Shown here piece after piece: positions 36,681 through 48,505 of a stretch of DNA of 64,000 nucleotides (position 1 is the stretch's first letter; every line of letters starts with the position of its first letter). The translations under genes were made by a program, and so were the position numbers. The stretch covers positions 76,566,780 to 76,630,779 of the forward strand of contig CM034314.1 of the NCBI GenBank assembly GCA_019925795.1, in the 5' to 3' direction. The notes below the pieces were generated by a model. It had not been told where the DNA came from. It saw nothing but the letters and a program-made list of their open reading frames with translations, and ran no database searches. Source of the stretch: Dendrobium chrysotoxum (taxonomy: Eukaryota > Streptophyta > Magnoliopsida > Asparagales > Orchidaceae).

Positions 36681-38579
36681 TTTTAAGTATTAATTACTTA
36701 CTGTTAAAAGAATGCATCAAGTCTCATAAAAAAAAGATAATAATTATAATAATTATTGGGTATGATTAAATCATCATATTTAAAATTTATGGATATTTTT
36801 TTAGCAATCCCTCTTATGCATACATTAAGCTCATAAACATATATTTAGTAAATAGTATGGGGTTTTGAACGCTTCTATGTACATCACTAATTGGCCTTCT
36901 GCCTTCTAAAATAACCCACATACCTATATGACTTTTCTAAAGTGAAAAGTACATAATTTAAAAGAAAATAGCATATTTTCTCCTACAAAATAAAATGGGT
37001 TAATACAATAAAACACACACACACACACACACACACATAAAGCCTGGCACAAATTAGTGCTAAGTTATATCCATAGCTCCTGTTGGCCATGCCTATTTAG
37101 GGCTTGAGCTTGTTATGATAGCACTTGCAATTAAGAATGATTATATATAATTATGTAACTTTATTTGTCTCTTTATAAGCATGGCTACCTGTAAAGCAAA
37201 CATTATACATGTATTTATATCCTAACCACTTAACGACAATTGCCCATAATATCATATCATAAACTAGCAAAGAAATAATTCAAAATAGCACGCCAAAAAA
37301 CACGAATGAGTCCCTCGCAAGCAACATAGGAGAAAATTGTTTAAGTCTATTCTATTGATGTATAATTCCAGGCTAAGTTGTAATTATGGTAGAGCTCAGC
37401 TATCTTTTTTTTATTTTTTTGTGGTGTATTGCAGAACTCAACTGCACTTCTAGTCTTTCATTTATTATTTTATTTTGTAATGATTGATGTGTTTACTTTG
37501 ATTGTATACTAGAATTGTATGCTTTTCATATATTTCTTCACTTGTTTTGCTTGGGGTTGCCCAAACAGGTGTCCTTATTATACTCCTAAGATGTTAAATT
37601 TTTACTTTAAATAATCAATCTACTTAAAATGATCATAGTGAGAAATAAAAAAATACTTTTATTTAAAAATAAAAAAGGTTGCATGACTCTTTTCGAGGCC
37701 ATTTTTTTGAAATGACAATCAATCCCAATCCTAACTCAATAAAAATCCAAACTGACACCATTCATACATAGCCTAGTGAGTCAGCATATTAGATTTATTT
37801 ATTTATTATTATTCACTTAGGCTAGATAACAAAAAACTTGCATGAGTATATCATGTCCATTAATAGTTAGCTAAACTTTGCTACAGTGACATGGTTATAA
37901 GTTTCATTTCATATACATCTTTCCCTCCCTATCTTATATTTGCATAGAGATTGTAGATCATGATTTTATGTGACTAGGTGGGTCTAGTTGGCCATCCTTT
38001 TCTAGTAAGATTGTAAGTCTAGGTCATGGGCATATTTAACCCTTAGTGGGGTTTGAGTTATAAGTCTCATCATTGTGTCTGCATTAGATTAGGTCATGGG
38101 TTGTACATCTTGGATATTTTTAGTCTCATTTTAGATTTAAGGTTAAGACCGGCACTATTAACATAGTGTTGGACAGGTTTTCACTCTTTTGGAGAATATA
38201 AGTCCAACATATCCACATCACTGGATGACGTCCTCTCACATGTTTAGCTATTGTGTATGATATGTTTGCTTGGTATCTCTCCACCTACATTATATTAGCC
38301 TTTTTATGACTTTGATGTGCCACCTTTGCATATTGAATAACCATTTTGAGCCTTCCTCTTTCATTAAGTAAGGTAACCTTAGAAGAACATCCGTGTACTA
38401 AACTCAGAGAAAATTGAAAGAACGTCCTTAATTGAGAGAATTCCTAAACCCTTTGTCCAAGATGTAATTAACCATGAGGTCTATTAAGTGTAAAATTTCT
38501 ACATTTTTATTATGTTAAAAGTCAATGAAAATGTGGTATTTTAATTGATGTTATGCAGGAAATGCTCAGGCAAAAGAAA
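36561..38579. other. No gene; spacer with microsatellites
   Basis: (TA)n at 36649-36677 and (AC)n at 37012-37036. Near 38463 the phrase GATGTAATTAACCATGAGG matches the lead-in of the hairpins at 44790 and 63281 but not the hairpin itself, so 38000-38580 may be an old relative of that family. Confidence 0.45.
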
Positions 38580-39144
38580 AAAAATTAACAAGAGTTAAAA
38601 CAACACCGTAGCGTCTACAATGCCTGAGCGGCAGATCAGGGAATCGCAGCATCAGAGTCCTGAAACAAAAAGACAAATAATTCAATGTTGCATTATTTCA
38701 TAGTGTCGTAACATTAGAAATCCTTACAACAGCACCTGAGTCTTAAAAATTTGAGAGCCGGAGCGCCAAGCATTACAACACCATGGCACCAGATTGCACA
38801 TTCAAGCACCGTAATGCTCAACTTTTACAGCACTGCAGTGGAGCGATTGATGAAAGATGAAGCCACTCTGAATTAGCCGAGTGAAAAACTGATTCAGTAA
38901 TACATGCCAAGTTAGCACAGCACCACAGCGGAGCAAGCCCAGTTGTGTTGAGGCTTGTTCATCTTATAATGCCGCAGCGCCACCATGTCAAGTGCTGCGA
39001 CGCCTAAGGCCATTTCTATATTTACTATAAAATATTTTTCAATTCTTTTATTTGAGAGTTCTGTCAACTTCAGTGAGGCTCTACCAAAAATAGTGTGGAG
39101 TTATATTTTTCTATAGTGCCCCCTTAGAGTTAAGTCTAAGGGAG
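38580..39144. repeat. Repeat with CAGCGC-like words, host of the 39145 insertion
   Basis: Dense in ACCGTAGCG, CGCAGCATCAG, CACCACAGCGG and GCCGCAGCGCC words, a composition seen in some plant Gypsy LTRs. It resumes after the insertion at 45283 and runs up to the LTR at 45456. Identity not established. Confidence 0.4.
39140..39144. repeat. Target-site duplication GGGAG (left)
   Basis: Matches 45278-45282 exactly. Confidence 0.75.
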
Positions 39145-42100
39145 TGTTGACCTCATTTTTATATGATGTCACTAGGACCCACTTGGATTTCTTTTTAGTG
39201 ACCTAATGATGGAGAGATGTCCACCCCTCTGTCATAAAGGTCCTAATAAAGACCTAATTTAATTCCAATCAAACCCAGCTCTACCTTTCAACTCAATCTT
39301 TAATCTAGCCTTAAATCAACATTCAATCAAATTTCAAATCATATCCAATTAATTTCAATCTTTCATTTGATTTCCATTGATATGAATGATTCAAGGTCAA
39401 TCATTTAAATCTTAAATCCAACCCAAATCCAACATTCTAAATCAAACCTTCAAGGTCAAGGACCTAGGTCCTGAAACCATTTCTGGGTGAACTTTCTGTC
39501 ACCTAGAAACCCTGTCAAGTGACCTCCAAATCATGATCCGTCAATTGCATATTGTTAAAACATGTCTCTAAGATCAACCCTCCAAATTTGAGCTCAATCC
39601 AACACTCCTAGCCCCTCAAACTGAATCTTTTCCCAAACGCTGTAAAACCTTCAATTATTTACAACCTATGCCACTAGACTTGCCATCCAGAGCAATTTGA
39701 CCTTGGGACGCCTTCCAAACCTTTAGACCATATCCATGACCTTTGTTATGACTTTTTGACCAATAACCTACACTTTGTTGGACCCAGTTTGACCCAATGT
39801 TGACTAGGGGTCAAAATGACCAAAATGCCCTTTATAGAGATTTTTGGTCTTTTCCCCAAAGTTCAACATGACCTTCCCATATAACCTTCAAAACCTATCC
39901 CAATGGATCCTAAATATCATTAGGAACACATTGGATCCAAACTCAAGTCTTGGTTTGACCTGGTTGACCAAGTCAACCAAGGTTGACCAAATCAACCCTT
40001 AACCCACATTAAGGTCAATTTCAATGCTTGAACCCATTTCAAATCAAATCAATCCCTCAAAATCATTCAATTGGACACCCTTGACATGTCCAAAGCTTTC
40101 AAATTCAAGCTTCCCCTTGGGTTGACTTGGTCAACCCATTTGGAGGGGTCAAAACCTTCTCCAAACCCTTTAAGCCTATGGAAAGAGGCCAAATCATGGC
40201 CACATCACCAAGCCACCTTGGCAATCCATGGCTTGATCCAAAACCTGCTCAAACCTGATAGAAATTGACCCATTTCCTCTCTTAAGAAGCCCTAAGCCAA
40301 CTCCCTAAATCAAGCCAAGCTTTGGTTCACCCAAATGGGGGAAAAGGTGTGGTCCCCTTTCCCATGGACCAAGAGAGGTCACACTCACCACCAACCCTAT
40401 TCCATAGCTTTAGGTAGCTTAGGGGACACTTGTCATGCATCCAAACTCCCTCCAAACAAATCAAGACCATCCAATCCAAAAGCCAAGTGCTAAGGTGGGA
40501 GAAACCTAACCTAAGAGAGAGAATCTTCATTATTCACTCTCCCTCAACTCTCCCTCAACTCTCCTCCAGCCTCCAACCTTCCTAGAGCCTTCCCCATCCT
40601 CTCCATCCATCTCCAAGGCTTTTCCAAGCTTCTCCCCATCATTTCCAAGCCTCAAATCACTATTTTAGTGAGGAGAGAGCATTCTAGAGAGAGAAAGAGG
40701 GTTTTCCAACACACCTTTTGATCCAGCTAGATCCAGCTCTTGGTGTCTTCATCAAAGTTGTAGAGGATCACTGCAGCTTTCCAACAAGCCCAACATCTCA
40801 AAAATCCGACGGTTGGATTGTAAGTTATGCTCATTTTAAGTTTAAATTTCAATTTGAAACTGCTCAAAAATTTCATTGCTTGGGGTCTCCAAACTCTAGG
40901 CAATGAAAGTTCATGTTCCCATGAGCCTATGTTTCAAATTTTGTTAAATTTCGACAAGTATTTTGAAAGTTATGAGTATTTCAATTTTCTAGTTCATTTT
41001 GAGCTAAAACGACCTTGATCGATCTCGGCCGTACGATTTTCTATCTTTCTCGATCGGACGGCTCGGGATTAGTGATGGCATATTTAGGTGGTTGATAAAC
41101 AGCACTTTGCATATAAAAATGCCACACGCCGCCGCCGTTTTGGCGCCGATCATTGCCAATGATTGGCGCCGGTTATTAATGGACTTAAAAATTCAAAAAA
41201 ATGGTCATAACTTTCAAAATTCATAGCAAATTCATTTTTCCACCAAATTAAGTATTTTTGGGCTCGTTGGAAAGATAATTTACCCTAGTATTTATTAAAA
41301 TTAATTTTGAGTTAATTTGATTACTGGATTATGAGATATTTCTATTTCTTTAAAATCGGTTTTTTGTGATTTTCTCACAATCCAGTGGTCAATTGAGCCC
41401 CAACTTTTGGTGGAAGCTATTTGGGTATCTTAGGCATGTACTATAAATTTCTTAGGTTCAGATATCCATTGAATTGCTATGATGTGAATTTTTAATGTAA
41501 TGGGTCTATTTTGGACCCAAAACTTTGAAAATTCATAACTCCATTTTTCTATAGAATTAGGCTGCATAACTTTTGTGGTGTGATTGCATATGTGTAAGGG
41601 TTAGACAAACCAAATTTCACACCGATTTGAATAGTAGAGACACCTAGGAAAAATAATTAAGGAAAAGTGTAGAAAACTTAGAAAATTCCTAGGGGATTGT
41701 ACACACACCCAATAGGGGTGAAATTTGAACACAGTAAACTTAGAGACATCATGTACCTTAGGTTCAAATTTCACTGAATTTGGAGATCATTAGGTCAGAA
41801 AATTAATTACCCAAATTTTTAACCCTTTTAAGGACCCAGAAAATTCAAAAAAATGCAATAAATCCATATTAAGTCCAAAAATTGTAAATAATATCTCAAA
41901 TTGACCAGAACTTAGTTCTCTACTTAGGAAAAATAAAAGCCCCTTGACTGGACTCCTAATTTAACTTTAATTTGACTTTTAATGAAAATAAATAATTAAT
42001 TATATTAATTAATTAAAAATTATTAAAAATCCAAAATAATTTCCAAACACTTGGAAACACTCCCATGGGTCATTCCTGACCTTTGGGATTGATTACATGC

Positions 42101-42663
42101 AGTTTGGGATGAGTTTGGATCAAAATGATCAAAACCTTCCTAATTAAGCAATTTTAATAAATTCAATAATTAAGGAAACTTTGAAAATGCATAACTAATT
42201 ACAGAAAAATCCAAATTGAGCAAACTTAGTGTCAATCAACTCCAATTAAGGTCTAGTATTTTCTAAAAATGTCAAATCTCCAAAATCTGGTCAAAGTCAA
42301 AAGTCAACGTTTCAGTCAACCGTAGTTCAAAACTAGGCTCGAACTTCGAAAAATCATAACTTTTCATAGAAAACTCCAAATTGAGTGTACTAACAGTCTA
42401 ACAACTCATCATAAGGTCTAATATTTATTAAAAATCTGAAACTTATAAATTAATTTTAATTTGAAAAGTCAACTTTGGACCCCTTAATTAACTAATTAAA
42501 ATAATCCATAAAATTCTAAAATTCAATAAATCATTCAAGATTCCAGAAAACATCAATTTTATTTTAAAACCAGCAATAAATCAATTTAATTAAAAATTAA
42601 TTAATCTTCAAACTTTAATCAAACTCAAATCACTTAATTATATCGGGTACCACTAGGTAACTC

Positions 42664-42719
42664 AGGCCTACGAGGCTATTAAATTAGCCCCAAGGAAGGT
42701 GAAATAAACTTCATGGCCT
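42664..42719 (+). other. Putative three-way-junction RNA module, copy I
   Basis: Outer helix AGGCC (42664-42668) with GGCCT (42715-42719). Hairpin 1 GGCTA / TAGCC (42674-42678, 42685-42689). Hairpin 2 GAAG / CTTC (42695-42698, 42709-42712). In the other copy hairpin 2 is GAGG / CCTC, so both sides changed together, with the 10-base loop GTGAAATAAA unchanged. Confidence 0.5.
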
Positions 42720-43127
42720 CGGTGTGCAATAAATGTGGTATTCAACAAACAATTAAAATCAATTTTAAAATCAAATTTAAACCATTAAGACTCAAACTTT
42801 AATTAAAATCTCCCTTAAGCCTTTCAACTAATCAGAACATCAAACAACTTCAATCAAATACCCAATCCTAGGATCTACCCCAGCCACACGACCTTTTACA
42901 CACACTTTAGATGATTTGCTAGGACAACCAACTCTAGATTTAGGCTAGGCCAATGTTTCCTTTTCTGCTGTGTGCCGAGTTTTTCGAGTTTTCATTGCAT
43001 GTTATGATTGAAATTGATTGATGTGTTTGTTTACTTTCTTTACTGCACTCTGTGAATTGATGTGATGGGCGATTAGATTACCCTTAGGTTAGGAACGATC
43101 TGGATGCTCACTGAATTTTCTGCAGGT

Positions 43128-43228
43128 GGCCACGCTCGTGTAGGGCAATAAAGGGGGCTAAATAAATCATAAATATAAATGCTACAGGTGCTTCAGCTGC
43201 TTAGCCCCCAAATAAAAAGAGTGTGGCC
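43128..43228 (+). other. Putative long two-part hairpin, copy I
   Basis: Outer arms GGCCACGCTC (43128-43137) and GAGTGTGGCC (43219-43228). Inner arms GGGGGCTAA (43153-43161) and TTAGCCCCC (43201-43209), a perfect 9-bp helix. The apical part GGTGCTTCAGCTGC is nearly unchanged in copy II. Confidence 0.65.
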
Positions 43229-43652
43229 AAGTGTGTTTACTTTTACATGCACACATATATAACTGCTTGGGATGTATTTTAATATTTAAATGCTTAGGGT
43301 AACCTTGCAGGATCGAGTCTAGAATTTTCATTTTCATATTTATGTAATTCATCTGAGTATTGAGTTGTGAAAGTGGCACTTTGAGTTTGGGATATATAGA
43401 TCCAAAGATTGGATTCCAAAGAGGAAAGGATACCCCTTTGGGGGATAGTCCTTATCCATTTGGAATTCCAAATTTGAATCAATTCATTACCCAAAGTGGA
43501 AAGAGTAACCTTCCCCTAAAGGGAAGAGTTCTCTTTTTCATTTGGGTTTCCGATCGCAAAGAATCCAAGGAGCTCGAGGAGGAGGAGATCGAGGAGTTGA
43601 AGACATAGAGTATCCCGCTCAAAGTCACTTGCGTCTGTATTAGGATTAGAAT

Positions 43653-43677
43653 CCGGGTTGTTGTCAGTGGTGCCCGG
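43653..43677 (+). other. Putative covarying hairpin, copy I
   Basis: CCGGG (43653-43657) pairs with CCCGG (43673-43677) across a 15-base loop. Copy II has CCAGG / CCTGG with the same loop length. Confidence 0.5.
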
Positions 43678-43950
43678 CCACTTTTAATTTATGTAAATCT
43701 GGGTTGTAATAAGCAAGGCAATTTGCCTATGGACATTTACTTAATTAATTTGATTATTTAATATGTTGTGATTTAATTTGATTGTGTATAGGATTGCCTG
43801 TTTTTCCTAGTTCTTTGGCGCTTGCATGTCGTTTTTGTTTTAGCCTGGACTTCGTTAGGCTCTTTAAGGACGAAAACTATTTCTACTTATAATTAATACT
43901 TAAAATTTTAAGATTTAAATAACATAGAAACTTAACGACCTAGGGAATAG

Positions 43951-44079
43951 CCGGAATCGTCCGGGGTCGCATGCATATTACTGCATCTCTCTCCCTCCTT
44001 GCTATAAGACACTTCCCCGCCCGTGGGTAGAGTCCAGATAATCTGACCTATGAGGATGAGGTGCTGGATCTGGGGAAGT
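43951..44079 (+). other. Putative structured block with two nested helices and a CCGGA hairpin, copy I
   Basis: CCGGA-ATCG-TCCGG forms a 5-bp hairpin (43951-43964). Downstream, ACTTCCCC (44011-44018) pairs with GGGGAAGT (44072-44079), enclosing GTCCAG (44032-44037) with CTGGAT (44064-44069). The central CCTATGAGGATGAGG is identical in copy II. Confidence 0.5.
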
Positions 44080-44798
44080 CTAGTCTTTTCAAAAAAAATT
44101 ATTTTATAAGCCTTTTTTAAAATTTCATACATACCAGATTTGGATACTTTAACCAGCATACATCGCATTAGAAACTTATTAAATTAAAATTTTAATTGCA
44201 TTTTAGTCTAAGCATTCCACCCGACATAAGTCAAGGGGTCAATTAGGAATCTACTCTAGATGTCGACCCCAACTTCTTAAACCAATCTTAAATAACGTCC
44301 CTGATCACTCTACATCAAAAGACCGGACTCATGGTTTTGAAGCGTTTAGGTGGTTTAGCTGGCTCCCCAATCCAGGCCGGGGTAAGTCCAGATTTTGCAC
44401 TGCATTAGTTAGGTTCGGACTACTGTGTTCCAGTGTCCAAATTTAGATCTAAGATCTGGGGCATGTCTCTTTTTGAATCATAAGACCCCAACCTCCGGGA
44501 ATACAATCCCAAATTTTTAATAAAATGCTCAACTCAAATTAAATATTCTTTCAATCCAAAATTTAAAGCCCAACACTTAGCTTAGATCGGGGCACTTCTG
44601 AATTGTTTCAGAATCCTAAAGTGTCCCCTACCCTTCCTCATTTGATTCCAAAATAAATGTTCAATCTTGCTCCAATCCCTTTTCAAAATCCAAATTCACC
44701 TCTTTGGCATCACTCCTAGAAATCTCTAAACAAAATTTCTGCCATTATTCTAATCGAAAGTTTTCGTAGGGGACTCCGGCCTCCCACGATGTAATTAA

Positions 44799-44820
44799 CT
44801 ACGAGGGCTTGCGCTCGTAG
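44799..44820 (+). other. Putative covarying hairpin near the 3' end, copy I
   Basis: CTACGAG / CTCGTAG, 7 bp, with loop GGCTTGCG, preceded by GATGTAATTAA. Copy II keeps the lead-in and loop but changes three pairs of the stem without breaking it. Confidence 0.6.
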
Positions 44821-45277
44821 GAGATTTAGAACCCACATCTAATTTTTCAAAACTAATTTTTAAAAACTCGATTAGTTATCTTTGGAAAAAATCAAATCAC
44901 TAATGATCGTTATCGTTATGTTCGAACGATTATTAACAAATGATATCTTCTCCCTTCAATGAGATATATCTTTTGTTAAAATGAATTCGAATATAAAATT
45001 AACGATCACTCCTCTTGATTATTGTAGCCCGATATTTGACTGAACCTTATTCTGACCCTTTAGGGGTCATATGAAGTTCTCTGTTGAATTTGGCTACGAT
45101 ATTCAAGATAGAATTCTTAATTCTAAATCTGAACCCCATCCTGAAATTTTATTTCCACCTCCCGAGGTGGCATAATATTTTTGATGGGATGTTTGATTTT
45201 AGAATTAAATTTTAATGTTAATTCAAAAATTCCCAAAGAAGACTAAATTTTCCAAAACCCGCTTTCAAACACCAACA

Positions 45278-45282
45278 GGGAG
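45278..45282. repeat. Target-site duplication GGGAG (right)
   Basis: Matches 39140-39144 exactly, directly after a CA end. Confidence 0.75.
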
Positions 45283-45455
45283 GCTAGAGAAGTGCAAGAT
45301 ATTTTTCTTTGAAGATCTTAACCTATCTTATTCTGAGTAATCATACAATTGGAGGAGAAAGGAGTGTGAAGAGTACATTTATACTACTTGGGTGACATTT
45401 TTCTTTATTACTTCTATTATATCTTCTCTTTTATGCAAGAAATGAAGATGTGTTT

Positions 45456-45935
45456 TGTAATAGCCCGTAGTTTGACCCTGTCAAATAAATTTTTTCAGGA
45501 GTCATTATAAGTTTAAATTATAAATAGTCTTCGCCATAACATAAACATTATAGTAATTTAATTACACTAATTTTTTTAATAATTTTTGGACATTTATGCA
45601 AATCTTTAAGAAATTGACACTATTAGTGTAAGCAGGGGTTTTGGGACTGTTAAACGTCTGTTTTGCAAACCAATTTTATCAAAAAATTTTAAATAAAATA
45701 TATTATTTTATAGATTTTTTTAAAAATTGTTGAAGACCCAAAAGAATTTATATAAATTTTATATTAAAAATTAATTAAATTATATTTTAATATAAATATC
45801 TTAAAGCACTCAATGAATCCATTATGAGACTTTATTCCCTATATCAATTCAGCTAAATAAGGAATGGAATTAAGGAATTAAGGGAGAATTTAAGGAGAGA
45901 AAACTAAATCTAGGATTTGAAGGCCGTAGAGTGAT
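45456..45935 (+). mobile_element. LTR-like repeat starting TGTAATAGCCC (plus strand)
   Basis: Starts TGTAATAGCCCGTAGTTTG and aligns along its length with the inverted copy at 13200-13673 (shared AGGAGTCATT, TTTTGCAAACCAATTT, GGAATTAA(G/A)(G/A)GAG). Probably one LTR of a Gypsy element; no gag-pol adjoins it. 3' limit approximate. Confidence 0.65.
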
Positions 45936-47430
45936 TTTTATCTGTCGACCTTGTTGAGAATTTGCTCATCTCATTATAAGGAACCATTATCTTATTTTTT
46001 TATTTCAATAATGTGGGCCGATAGGATTTCCTTTAAATATGATGATTTTGTGTTATATGATTCAACGATGCAACGATTGAGAGTTATAAGAAGTTATTAC
46101 TGTGCTGATGGGCAAAAGAGTGATGACACTGTTTACTAAGTCAATAATTTACTTATACTAATACGATACCAAAAAAATATTGAAAAGTTAAAACTTCTTA
46201 CTTATTTAGTGTGACTACTAAAATATATATTATTGAAGTATTATTCCTATTATTATATGAATTTATTATTACAATATGAATTTATTATTACTGTATTATT
46301 TACTCCAACTATCACTAGGTTTACTAATATCGATACGAACATCGATATTGTTACTGATACTACTATTGATTCACTATTATTATTGATTCAATGTACTGAT
46401 TATTGATACTAAGCATATAATATATTGAGTATGTAATATATTGATTTGATATAGATATATAATATGTGGATAGTATGTGTATACTCCTACATGATTTTTT
46501 TGCACTCCAATATATAACAATTCACAGTATGTATTATCAAAAAAAATCACCCACACATAAAAAAGATTAGGAAAAAATAATATTTTAAAAAAAATATCTC
46601 TTATACACAGCTATGTATTAGACAAATGAGAGAATAAATAAACTTTCAAAAAATTATTATTTTACATAAAATTGTATATAATTGATTTATAGAAGTAAGC
46701 ATTTTCACGGCATTCAACATATAAACTTTTTAAGAATATATTCTAAGTTAATATGTGTGAAACATTACAAAAAATATATAAACCATTACTGCCCAGTTTA
46801 TAAATTCATCGTTGAAGCATTTGGGCTTGTTTGAGAACTTGGTCTGCCTTAAAGGTGAACACAATTCTATTGTATTGCCTCTACGACAGATTTCTCTGTT
46901 GAAAAACTAAGTTCAACAAAATGTATATTGCCTCATAATATACATTGAAAATCAATTATTAGGTAAGTAAATTAAATATGCTCTTAAACTTTTTCTTCTT
47001 TTCTAATGACCCTGCAGATAATGCGACGTCCTCCAAACCAATCTCCATCTTCATCGCCTGTTTCTCATTTTTTATTCTCAACAGGTACCAAAAGTTTTAT
47101 TCCATAAAAACCCTAAATATTTAAGAGCTTTCATGGGTTTGTTTTTTAAAAACATAAAAAAGAATGGGCTATTGCGATTTCAAAATTTTCATGACTGGGC
47201 TGGGTTGGGTTGTCAGGTCGTACGAAAAAATATGTAGCTACAAGAAATCCATGTATCTTAATTTAATTATAGTCCAGATGTAGAGGAATGTATGGACTCC
47301 ACACTCAATAATTTGATAATTTCCCCTTTCCTATACACCAAAATGAAGCCTCATCGCTTTTCTCCCTTTATTCGAGCCACAAGAAATTGCAAGATTTGGC
47401 AGACAAGGCAGACCACGCGCGATTAGGGCC
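45936..47430. other. No gene recognised; AT-rich
   Basis: Short TATTATT/ATTGATA-rich repeats at 46250-46440 and GGGCTGGGTTGGGTTGTCAGG at 47200 (hAT-end-like style). No ORF with a domain. Confidence 0.4.
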
Positions 47431-47439
47431 ATCACATCA

Positions 47440-47859
47440 ATTTTCTTGATTTAAGAAGATATTCAAATTATTTGAAAAGTGAATTGCAGCCTAACCAAAC
47501 TCAAATTCAGTCAATTGGGCTGAAATTAAGTCCGTATCTGACTTGATAAAGCTTGGCCTGGGATAATTTAGGTTCAATTCAATCCGATCGAGCCAATTTG
47601 ATAAAATCAGGCTTGAATTGATGTGATTTAATTTCATTTGAGTTCGATCAGGTCGATTGGACTGAATTTGGGTTCAAATCAAACTTGATTTTAATCAATT
47701 TGCGTCGATTTGGGTTTAATTTGCTTTATTTGCATCAATTTAATGAAACTAAATTTGAGTCAGCACCAATTTGACTCAAACTAGTTCGATAGGGCTCAAT
47801 CGAGTCGATTGAAGGAATGGGTGAGCGCTCGACAACATGAAAAAAAAAAGAGGTCAACA
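47440..47859 (-). mobile_element. 5' terminus of another unit of the non-coding LTR-type family (minus strand)
   Basis: Read on the minus strand from 47859, it starts TGTTGACCTC, the same ten bases that open the units at 39145 and 55396. It continues with TTGGGTT / GATTTGCATCAATT words like those at 55420-55760. The 3' part and target duplication were not found. 47860-48300 on the other side holds nothing recognised. Confidence 0.5.
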
Positions 47860-48302
47860 CTTAATCATACTTAAATCTTAATTTGAACCATAATTTAAAT
47901 GTGGTTCGAACCTGGTTGGAACCACATGGTTATGAAGCCTAAAATTGATTTGAATAAGCTTTAACACAACATACTTTAACTTTGACATAGTAGAGCATAA
48001 TCAGAAAAGATACAGCGTATTAAATTATATCTTTGTTATAACATAATGCAATACCAATAACTATAATTATTGCAGGCTAGAATATACGTGATGATAAAGT
48101 TAAAAATTTTCATCTTAGCCTTGTACGGATATTCAGTACAAAAATAAAAGAACAAAGGATTACCAGAATTTTACTTGGAATATCCTGAAAAAGAAAAAAA
48201 CTACGGGGCCGCGCCTAGTTGAAATGATTTCACTAGTGTCTGATTAGATTACAAGTGACTGACTCATCCTCAAATTTGAGGATGATCATATTATAATAAT
48301 TA

Positions 48303-48505
48303 AACCGTCGGGTTGAAGTCCAGTTACAAATGGAGATCAAAATCCAGCGATGTTTGGTGGTCGGGCAGAAATTTGGAGTTAGTTGGTAGTCCAGTAGAAC
48401 TCCGGCGTCAGTTGGTGATCGGGCAGCACTCCGACGTTAGTCGGCGGTCGGGCAGAGCTTCGACATCGATCGGCTGTCAGGTGGAAGTCCGACGGTGGTC
48501 GAGGA
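48303..48505. repeat. Minisatellite, 29-bp unit, 5-7 copies
   Basis: Unit TCGGGCAGCACTCCGACGTT followed by AGTCGGCGG. Register marks at 48361, 48390, 48419, 48448 and 48477 are exactly 29 bases apart. Unusually GC-rich for its surroundings. The short ORF across it (Ser/Arg-rich) is a by-product. Confidence 0.8.

Larger units (their letters stand above)
39145..45277 (+). mobile_element. Copy I of a non-coding LTR-type unit (TG...CA, TSD GGGAG)
   Basis: It begins TGTTGACCTC and ends AACACCAACA, and is flanked by GGGAG at 39140-39144 and 45278-45282, a perfect 5-bp duplication as made by retroviral-type integrases. Within 6133 bp I see no gag or pol and no internal second LTR. The first half has a CT-rich, promoter-like tract (40527-40640). 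The second half (42640-45000) shares modules with 61206-63310. It could be a solo LTR of unusual size, or a non-autonomous element of the LARD kind. Short ORFs in it show no domain and are not reported as genes. Confidence 0.75.

Noticed and set aside
40071..41018. Short ORFs within copy I
   Set aside because: They share no similarity with copy II and no domain; their lengths are what chance gives.
44047..44061. GATGAGG core as a hammerhead ribozyme
   Set aside because: The sequence lacks the CUGAUGA and GAAA core motifs in the needed order, so only a superficial resemblance remains.
44018..44075. GTGGGTAGAG as a tRNA A box / tRNA-derived SINE
   Set aside because: No B box (GGTTCGANNCC) follows and no cloverleaf can be drawn that both copies keep.
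48303..48505. 29-bp array as a CRISPR
   Set aside because: Units are directly adjacent with no spacers, in plant nuclear DNA.
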